Source: Novosphingopyxis sp042090735 (lineage in GTDB: Bacteria; Pseudomonadota; Alphaproteobacteria; Sphingomonadales; Sphingomonadaceae). Taken from it: a DNA stretch of 5,827 nt. A program made the translations under genes and the position numbers. Below the pieces are notes generated by a model, which saw only the letters and a program-made list of their open reading frames with translations, did not search any database and was not told where the DNA came from. The stretch's first letter is position 1, and each line of letters starts with the position of its first letter. Below are positions 1 through 4,515 of this stretch, one piece after another. The stretch covers positions 1 through 5,827 of the forward strand of contig JBELIU010000185.1 in NCBI GenBank assembly GCA_042090735.1, in the 5' to 3' direction.

Positions 1-4
1 ACAT
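1..4 (-). CDS. Possible first codon of the next minus-strand gene
   Basis: A minus-strand ATG at 4..2 is preceded by AAGGGCTC, which can serve as a weak Shine-Dalgarno; the identical GGGCTCATG string occurs at the internal ATG of the amidase gene (3904). It lies 88 bases after the mrcA stop on the same strand. In related genomes, as I recall, this position is often taken by prfB (peptide chain release factor 2). Only one codon is in the window, so identity cannot be shown. Confidence 0.2.
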
Positions 5-92
5 GAGCCCTTAATGCGCAGGCGCAATCATCGGCTCCGCTGCCCAGAAATTTGCCGCGAATAGCGGCCAAGCGCTCATTTAGCGAGGGCGT

Positions 93-2576
93 TCAGTAGA
101 TGCCGCCCTCGGCTGCCATGAAGTCATTGTCGCGCTGCGTACCGCTCGCACCCTGCACGGGCGCGGGCCGCTTTTTGGTGGTTGCGGCCTGCCGGCGCTT
201 CTGCCTCTCGGTACGCTGGGCGATTTCCTCGGTGCGGATGGTGCGCTTGGGCTCCGTCTCCGGCTTGAAGGCTTCCCAGATCACCGCGTCCATCGGCCCA
301 CCTTCCGGCCAGGCACCATATACGCGGCGGCCCGAACGGCGATCGATCCGCACCATGCGCACGCCATCAGGCGCAGTGAAGGGGCGCGCTGGCATGCCCT
401 CGAACGCTTTCGTGGCGAACTGTTTGAAAATCGGCGCGGCGAGGCGTCCGCCCTGCGCATAGCCGCCCAGGCTGCGCGGCTGATCGAAGCCCATGTAAAC
501 GCCCGCCACCAGGTCCGGCGATCCGCCTATGAACCACACGTTGGTCGGGCCCGTAGTGGTGCCGGTTTTGCCGAACAGCGGACGGTTCAAGTCGCGCAGC
601 ACGGTAGCGGTGCCGCGTTGCACCACGCCTTCGAGCATATGGACCACCTGATAAGCGGTGACCGGATCCATCAGCTGTTTGCCGTCCGGCGTGAAGCGCG
701 GCATCGGCTGGCCATTCCAGTCATTCGCGTTACAGCCGTTGCAAGCCTTCCAGTTTTTCGGCCAGATCACCTTGCCGCTGCGATCCTGCGCGAAATCGAT
801 CACGGTCGGGTCCAGCTTGCGGCCATGGTTCACCAGCATGGAGAATGCATTCACCATTTTCTCGACGGTGGTGTCTCCGGCCCCCAGCGCGAAGGAGAGA
901 TAAGGCTTATAGTCGCCGATCCCCATCGTCTTGATGGTCTTTACCACATTGGTCATGCCGGTGTCGTTGGCCGCGCGGACGGTCATCAGATTGCGCGACT
1001 GTTCCAAGCCCCAGCGCATGGTATGCGCGCCCGATCCGCCGGCATTGCCGAAGTTGCGGAAGCATTTCTGCCCCAGCGCCGCACCCTGATAAACGCAGAA
1101 CGTGCCGTCGACGATCATCGTGGCGGGCGTCATGCCCTGATCGATCGCCGAGGCGTAGACGAACGGCTTGATGGTAGAGCCCGGCTGGCGCATCGCCTGC
1201 GTCGCGCGGTTGAAGCTCGACAGACGATTGTCGAAGCCGCCCTGCATCGCGAAAATACGGCCCGATGTCGGTTCCTCGACAACCATGCCGCCGCCGACTT
1301 CCGGAATCTTGCGGACCGCCCAACTGCTGCCATTCGGCGCAGCGGCGGTCAGCATTCCCGGCTCCATCGCGGCAGGCACACCCGTCAGGGCGGCGCGAGT
1401 GCCGTCGCTGAAGCCGATCTCATCGCTGCCCAGATAGACGCCGATGCGCCAATCCTTGTAATCCGTGCTCTTGCCGGACGACGAAAGCTGCGAGGCCCAA
1501 TTGCCCTCGGCAAGGTCGATGGTGCCGATATTGTTCTTCCACGGCTTGCCCGCGTCATAACGCTGCAGGCCATCGCGCAGCGCCTCGGTCGTCCACGCCT
1601 GATATTGCGGATTGAACGAGCTGCGCACCCAAAGACCGCCGGCATAGACGCTGTACGGGCCACTTTCAGCCGTTTCGCCGAAGCGATCAATCAGGCGGCG
1701 GCGCACTTCCTCGACGAAATAACCGCCTTCGGATGCAAACTGGTTGCCCTGCCGCGGGATGGTGCCGAGCGGCATGGCGACGGCCTGCCGGTATTGCCCA
1801 TCGCTGATCCAACCATTGCTGCGCATCTCGCCAAGCGCCCAGTCGCGCCGCTCGATCGCGCGCTGTTCGTTGTTTTCCGGCCTGTAGTTACTCGGGCCCT
1901 TGGGCAGGATCGCAAGATAGGCGATCTCGTTCAGCGCCAGCTGGTCGACATCCTTGCCGAAATAGGCCTGCGCGGCTGCCTGCACGCCATAAGCGTTCCG
2001 GCCGAGATAAATCTCGTTAAGGTACAGCTCCAGGATCTGCTGCTTGGTCAGCACATCCTCCATGCGGAAGGCGAGAATCGCCTCCTTCAGCTTGCGATTG
2101 TAACTATATTCGTTGGTCAGCAGAATATTCTTGGCCACCTGCTGCGTGATGGTGGAGGCGCCGCGCGCGCGTCCGGACGAGGTGACATTGTCCAGCATCG
2201 CGGACGCGATGCCTGGATAATCAAGCCCGCCATGTTCGAAAAAGGTGCGATCCTCCGCGGCCAGATAGGCACGGACCAGAAGCGGCGGGAAATCGGCATA
2301 TTGCAACTGCACGCGCCGCTCGCGTGCATAGCTGTGGAACGGCTCCCCGTTCACATCGCGCACGATGGTGGGAAGCGGCGGTTCATATTCCAGCAGCGCC
2401 TTCGCATCGGGCAACCCACGCGCGAAGAAGAACCACAGCGCAACAAGGCCTACCAAGCCGGCAAGACCCAAATAGATCAGGTAACGAAGCCAGCGGTTCT
2501 GCCATATCCGGGACAGCATGCCGCCCGCGTCACGGCGCAGGCGATAGGCGAAATTGGGTGTGTCGGCCTCTTCCAT
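93..2576 (-). CDS. mrcA: Bifunctional penicillin-binding protein 1A (class A PBP: glycosyltransferase + transpeptidase)
   Basis: 827-aa inner-membrane peptidoglycan synthase that polymerises lipid II into glycan strands and cross-links the stem peptides in the periplasm. A basic cytoplasmic N-terminus leads into one membrane anchor at about residues 32-51. The GT51 glycosyltransferase domain follows, with EDRTFFEHGG at 108-117 (catalytic Glu108), GASTITQQVAKN at 139-150, RKLKE at 161-165 and ILELYLNEIYLG at 181-192. An OB-like linker covers roughly 290-425. The transpeptidase domain has STIK at 467-470 (acylated Ser467), SRN at 527-529 and KTGT at 670-673, so both active sites look intact. 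Length fits PBP1A. The tail (about 772-827) is K/R-rich low complexity ending in GGIY. The ATG at 2576 has a poor Shine-Dalgarno, but an in-frame stop lies just upstream (2591-2589) and no better start is seen. It lies 125 bp downstream of the amidase gene on the same strand. The assignment is clear; mrcA versus ponA is only naming. Confidence 0.96.
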   Translation of the reverse strand: MEEADTPNFAYRLRRDAGGMLSRIWQNRWLRYLIYLGLAGLVGLVALWFFFARGLPDAKALLEYEPPLPTIVRDVNGEPFHSYARERRVQLQYADFPPLLVRAYLAAEDRTFFEHGGLDYPGIASAMLDNVTSSGRARGASTITQQVAKNILLTNEYSYNRKLKEAILAFRMEDVLTKQQILELYLNEIYLGRNAYGVQAAAQAYFGKDVDQLALNEIAYLAILPKGPSNYRPENNEQRAIERRDWALGEMRSNGWISDGQYRQAVAMPLGTIPRQGNQFASEGGYFVEEVRRRLIDRFGETAESGPYSVYAGGLWVRSSFNPQYQAWTTEALRDGLQRYDAGKPWKNNIGTIDLAEGNWASQLSSSGKSTDYKDWRIGVYLGSDEIGFSDGTRAALTGVPAAMEPGMLTAAAPNGSSWAVRKIPEVGGGMVVEEPTSGRIFAMQGGFDNRLSSFNRATQAMRQPGSTIKPFVYASAIDQGMTPATMIVDGTFCVYQGAALGQKCFRNFGNAGGSGAHTMRWGLEQSRNLMTVRAANDTGMTNVVKTIKTMGIGDYKPYLSFALGAGDTTVEKMVNAFSMLVNHGRKLDPTVIDFAQDRSGKVIWPKNWKACNGCNANDWNGQPMPRFTPDGKQLMDPVTAYQVVHMLEGVVQRGTATVLRDLNRPLFGKTGTTTGPTNVWFIGGSPDLVAGVYMGFDQPRSLGGYAQGGRLAAPIFKQFATKAFEGMPARPFTAPDGVRMVRIDRRSGRRVYGAWPEGGPMDAVIWEAFKPETEPKRTIRTEEIAQRTERQKRRQAATTKKRPAPVQGASGTQRDNDFMAAEGGIY

Positions 2577-2701
2577 CAGGCGGTTCGTCTACCAGCTTTC
2601 CCCATATGTGCCAGCCCCGTGCGGCAAATTGCAGGCCGCCGCGCCGCGCCGCGCAAGCGAGTGGAGACAATCGCGTCTTCGGAATTCCCGCCCCAAGCGG
2701 C
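2577..2701 (-). promoter_or_regulatory. Spacer between amiC and mrcA
   Basis: This 125-base gap lies between two genes read on the minus strand. It contains the 17-bp motif at 2659-2675 and a short GCGCC-type tandem run around 2639-2653. No stem followed by a T-run is visible after amiC, and no clear promoter precedes mrcA, so read-through from amiC is the simplest reading. An internal promoter cannot be excluded. The Shine-Dalgarno before ATG 2576 is weak. Confidence 0.4.
2659..2675 (-). repeat. 17-bp motif, copy upstream of mrcA
   Basis: Plus-strand GAGTGGAGACAATCGCG is the partner of the copy at 4002-4018. It sits in the amiC-mrcA gap, 82 bases upstream of the mrcA ATG. GCGA (2657-2660) and TCGC (2671-2674) allow a small hairpin with the shared GTGGAGA core in its loop, as in the other copy. 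It could be a shared operator for the two peptidoglycan genes, or chance. Confidence 0.4.
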
Positions 2702-3976
2702 TCAGCGCATGGCGAGCTTTTTCGCGAAATGCACCTGAACCGCCGATGAAATTCCGCTGGCAACCTTACGCTGCCCGTCGGCGGATGCGAGGAAGGCGAC
2801 ATCATCGGCATTGGTGAGGTAACCGGTTTCGAACAACACGGACGGTGTGTCCGGTGCCTTAAGCACCACGAAGCTGGCAAAACGGTGGGCATGCTGCTTC
2901 ACCCGCATATTCTCGCCCGCTTCCCGCGCAAGGAGCTGGGCGAAATCGCTCGATACATTCATGGTCTCACGCTGCGTGAGGTCGATCAGGATCGAGGAGA
3001 GATCGTCGCCGGCAGCGCCCAGATTGATCCCGTTGATGATGTCCGCCTTGTTCTCGCGCGAGGCTAGCTTCTGCGCCTCGCGGTCGGAAGCCACTTCGGA
3101 AAGCGTATAGACGGTTGCGCCCGTCGCCTGCTCATTCTCAGCGCTATCGGCGTGGATGGAAATGAACAGGTCCGCTCCCAGCTTGCGCGCAATCGCGTAA
3201 CGGTTCTGCAGCACGATAAAGCTGTCATCATCTCGCGTCAGCGCTACACGGGCTTGGCCGCTCGAAACCAGATCGTCGCGCACTCTCTTGGCGATGGCCA
3301 GGGTCACGTCCTTCTCGCGTTGGCCGCCGAAAGGGCTGATCGCGCCCGGATCATGGCCGCCATGACCGGCATCGATCACCACCAGCGGAAGGCGCGGATC
3401 GTCGCGGCCGTAGATCTTCGGCAGGTTGCCGCTCGGACGCGGGCGGGACAATTTCATGGAGACGCTGTAGCCGCGCGGCTCGGGCGCGGCGCGCGCCATC
3501 CCGGGCGCGAGAATGGATTGGCGGCCAAGACCGAGCAGGCGGGCGAATTCCGCGGCGCTTGCGTGGGCAAGCCCCACGGTAAGGCTGCGTCCGTCCGCCG
3601 CGAAGTGCAGGTCCGATACGGTCACGGGCCGATCAAGATCGAGCACGATCCGCGCGGTGTCCGTATCGAACTGCCCGCCACGCATGCGGCCGAAGACCAG
3701 ATCGCGCGCGCCGACGTCGTCCGCGGTCACGCCATCGATGTCGATTGCCAGCCTGTCGGGTCCTTCCAGTCCGAATATGGAAGCGCTTTCGACGCGGTCA
3801 TCGAACTGGACGACCAGCGAGCCATCTTCGGCACGAATGTCGATCACCCGGCTTGCATGAGCGGGCCAGACGGCAAACAGCAGCGAGAGGAGCAGCGCGG
3901 CCATGAGCCCCCTATGACGGCTTCGCCGCCGCAGCGTCCACAAATTTCTCCGGTTCACCCTGCTGACCCCACTCAC
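2702..3976 (-). CDS. amiC: N-acetylmuramoyl-L-alanine amidase, AmiC type (AMIN + Amidase_3)
   Basis: 424-aa periplasmic zinc amidase that cuts the bond between MurNAc and the L-Ala of the stem peptide; family members split septal peptidoglycan during division. A basic N-region, a hydrophobic stretch (about 24-37) and a PAHA/S cleavage site near residue 41 form a signal peptide. RRNLW at 9-13 is only loosely Tat-like. An AMIN targeting domain spans about 43-136, followed by a linker and Amidase_3 from about 197 to 418. Expected zinc ligands are His205 (DAGHGGHDPG), Glu221 (QREKD) and His275 (SIHAD), with catalytic Glu383 (FETGYLTN). The insert at about 295-345 (SRENKAD, then DLTQRET) resembles the autoinhibitory helix region of amidases activated by EnvC/LytM-type factors, so regulation by such a partner is inferred. 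The listed start is GTG at 3976; GTG at 3958, TTG at 3943 (GGAG four bases upstream) and ATG at 3904 (AGGGGG three bases upstream) are alternatives. The symbol is by family; amiB or amiA would be possible. Confidence 0.94.
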   Translation of the reverse strand: MSGVSRVNRRNLWTLRRRSRHRGLMAALLLSLLFAVWPAHASRVIDIRAEDGSLVVQFDDRVESASIFGLEGPDRLAIDIDGVTADDVGARDLVFGRMRGGQFDTDTARIVLDLDRPVTVSDLHFAADGRSLTVGLAHASAAEFARLLGLGRQSILAPGMARAAPEPRGYSVSMKLSRPRPSGNLPKIYGRDDPRLPLVVIDAGHGGHDPGAISPFGGQREKDVTLAIAKRVRDDLVSSGQARVALTRDDDSFIVLQNRYAIARKLGADLFISIHADSAENEQATGATVYTLSEVASDREAQKLASRENKADIINGINLGAAGDDLSSILIDLTQRETMNVSSDFAQLLAREAGENMRVKQHAHRFASFVVLKAPDTPSVLFETGYLTNADDVAFLASADGQRKVASGISSAVQVHFAKKLAMR

Positions 3977-4001
3977 TTCACCGCCGCCGTGACACGCGAC
4001 G

Positions 4002-4018
4002 GAGTGGAGATAGTCGCG
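4002..4018 (-). repeat. 17-bp motif, copy upstream of amiC
   Basis: Plus-strand GAGTGGAGATAGTCGCG matches the copy at 2659-2675 in 15 of 17 positions. It overlaps an inverted repeat, CGCGAC (3995-4000) with GTCGCG (4013-4018), which in the minus-strand mRNA would display CTCCACTCC in a 12-base loop. It lies 25 bases upstream of the GTG at 3976, or 97 upstream of the ATG at 3904. It could be a protein-binding site or an RNA element. Confidence 0.4.
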
Positions 4019-4049
4019 AAGGTGCTTCTGCGGGGTTGGCGAACGCGGT

Positions 4050-4145
4050 TAGCGATCAGGCTTAATTGCAAAGGTTAATAAAATCGAACCAGTTATTCTC
4101 GCGGCCCAATTGCGTTTAACGGCCGGAGTGGCTGGCAAATAAGCC
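4050..4145. promoter_or_regulatory. AT-rich divergent promoter region between amiC and rne
   Basis: This is the most AT-rich stretch in a GC-rich window, placed between two divergent genes, so it probably carries the amiC promoter and perhaps an rne promoter. On the minus strand TTCGAT (4088-4083) with a 17-base spacer to TTAAGC (4065-4060) is a weak candidate for amiC. TTAA occurs at 4062-4065, 4075-4078 and 4116-4119, and AATTGC at 4064-4069 and 4108-4113. The TTAA spacing of nine bases does not match the CtrA consensus (TTAA-N7-TTAA). No clear sigma-70 pair is seen. Confidence 0.35.
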
Positions 4146-4159
4146 GATATCCAAATGAG

Positions 4160-4188
4160 TTGCGATATCTACAGGGCGATGCTAGCCA
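4160..4188 (+). promoter_or_regulatory. Candidate promoter for rne
   Basis: TTGCGA (4160-4165), a 17-base spacer, then TAGCCA (4183-4188) preceded by TGC (an extended -10-like element) would place the start of transcription near 4195, just ahead of the first leader hairpin. The -35 is fair and the -10 is poor. The -35 overlaps a GATATC (4164-4169) that is repeated at 4146-4151. Other weak candidates exist in the AT-richer stretch 4060-4120, so this is a suggestion only. Confidence 0.25.
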
Positions 4189-4198
4189 TGGTGGTGAC

Positions 4199-4228
4199 CC
4201 GGTCTCTGGACATTTTCCAGGCCACCGG
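4199..4228 (+). promoter_or_regulatory. Two-part hairpin at the start of the rne leader
   Basis: The outer stem CCGGT (4199-4203) pairs with ACCGG (4224-4228). The inner stem CTGGA (4206-4210) pairs with TCCAG (4216-4220) around a CATTT loop. The stems are separated by an asymmetric internal loop (CT against GCC). Ten pairs in total, all Watson-Crick. It would lie at or very near the 5' end of a transcript starting around 4195. A 5'-terminal stem often protects RNA from 5'-end-dependent RNase E attack, so a stability role is inferred. Confidence 0.5.
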
Positions 4229-4353
4229 CATCAAGCGGCACTTTTTCCGCCGCGACCAATCAGGTTGACGCTGCATGAGGCATCAAATTCGGACATACGC
4301 CGCCTCCCAAGGGACGCGCGGCGCATGGCAGGCGGTCTATGGCCCCCGACCGG

Positions 4354-4382
4354 ATTTCGCCTGCGCCACGCGCGCAGGAAAT
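4354..4382 (+). promoter_or_regulatory. Strong GC hairpin in the rne leader
   Basis: CCTGCGC (4360-4366) and GCGCAGG (4372-4378) form a perfect 7-bp stem with a CACGC loop. ATTT (4354-4357) and AAAT (4379-4382) extend it by four pairs past a two-base CG bulge. This is the most stable-looking stem of the leader. There is no U-tract after it, so it does not look like an intrinsic terminator. Confidence 0.5.
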
Positions 4383-4425
4383 GCCGCTGTAGCAGAAGCA
4401 TTTTCTACACACCCTCGCCGGACGC

Positions 4426-4441
4426 CGGGGCCTTTGCCCCG
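4426..4441 (+). promoter_or_regulatory. Compact tetraloop hairpin before the rne ribosome binding site
   Basis: CGGGGC (4426-4431) and GCCCCG (4436-4441) form a perfect 6-bp stem closed by a CTTT tetraloop. It sits about 60 bases before the Shine-Dalgarno. No T-run follows, so an intrinsic terminator is unlikely. Confidence 0.4.
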
Positions 4442-4503
4442 CACCTCCGGCCCAAAGCCTATCGGCAGAGCCGCGCCTGTTGCAGATCGCGCCCGCTCTG
4501 CCT

Positions 4504-4507
4504 GGAG
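4504..4507 (+). promoter_or_regulatory. Ribosome binding site of rne
   Basis: GGAG eight bases before the ATG at 4516 is the best Shine-Dalgarno near the start and supports ATG 4516 over the in-frame ATG at 4528 (codon 5). A CCTCC at 4444-4448 upstream in the leader could pair with it and mask it; that pairing is only a possibility. Confidence 0.75.
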
Positions 4508-4515
4508 AACATTAC

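Larger units (their letters stand above)
4195..4515 (+). promoter_or_regulatory. Long hairpin-rich 5' leader of rne
   Basis: About 320 bases before rne contain no convincing gene but a series of potential hairpins in the rne mRNA sense: 4199-4228, 4235-4253 (GCGGC/GCCGC with loop ACTTTTTCC), 4298-4323 (CGCCGC/GCGGCG with a 14-base loop), 4354-4382, 4388-4409 (TGTAG/CTACA outer stem) and 4426-4441. Several loops are U-rich, like preferred RNase E cleavage contexts. In E. coli the roughly 360-base rne leader folds into hairpins that let RNase E trigger decay of its own message. The similar length and position suggest an analogous autoregulatory leader here. I cannot show homology to the enterobacterial element, and no fold energies were computed. 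The 5' end is inferred from the promoter candidate at 4160-4188. Confidence 0.5.

Noticed and set aside
54..68. GCCGC/GCGGC hairpin downstream of mrcA as an intrinsic terminator
   Set aside because: Only five pairs, and on the minus strand it is followed by AAATTTCTGG rather than a T-run. Transcription probably continues into the next gene.
11..79. 22-aa minus-strand ORF (MSAWPLFAANFWAAEPMIAPAH) after mrcA
   Set aside because: Too short and without a Shine-Dalgarno; nothing supports translation.
618..2738. 706-aa plus-strand ORF antisense to mrcA
   Set aside because: It runs codon-on-codon opposite mrcA. In that register a stop arises only where the sense gene uses TTA, CTA or TCA, which are rare in GC-rich genomes, so long antisense ORFs are expected. 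The product resembles no family and mrcA has all its motifs.
3152..4078. 308-aa plus-strand ORF antisense to the amidase gene
   Set aside because: Same codon-on-codon register as the amidase gene and same explanation; the sense strand carries the full set of catalytic residues.
4062..4078. CtrA-like TTAA...TTAA site upstream of amiC
   Set aside because: The two TTAA halves are nine bases apart, not the seven of the CtrA consensus, and the area is simply AT-rich.
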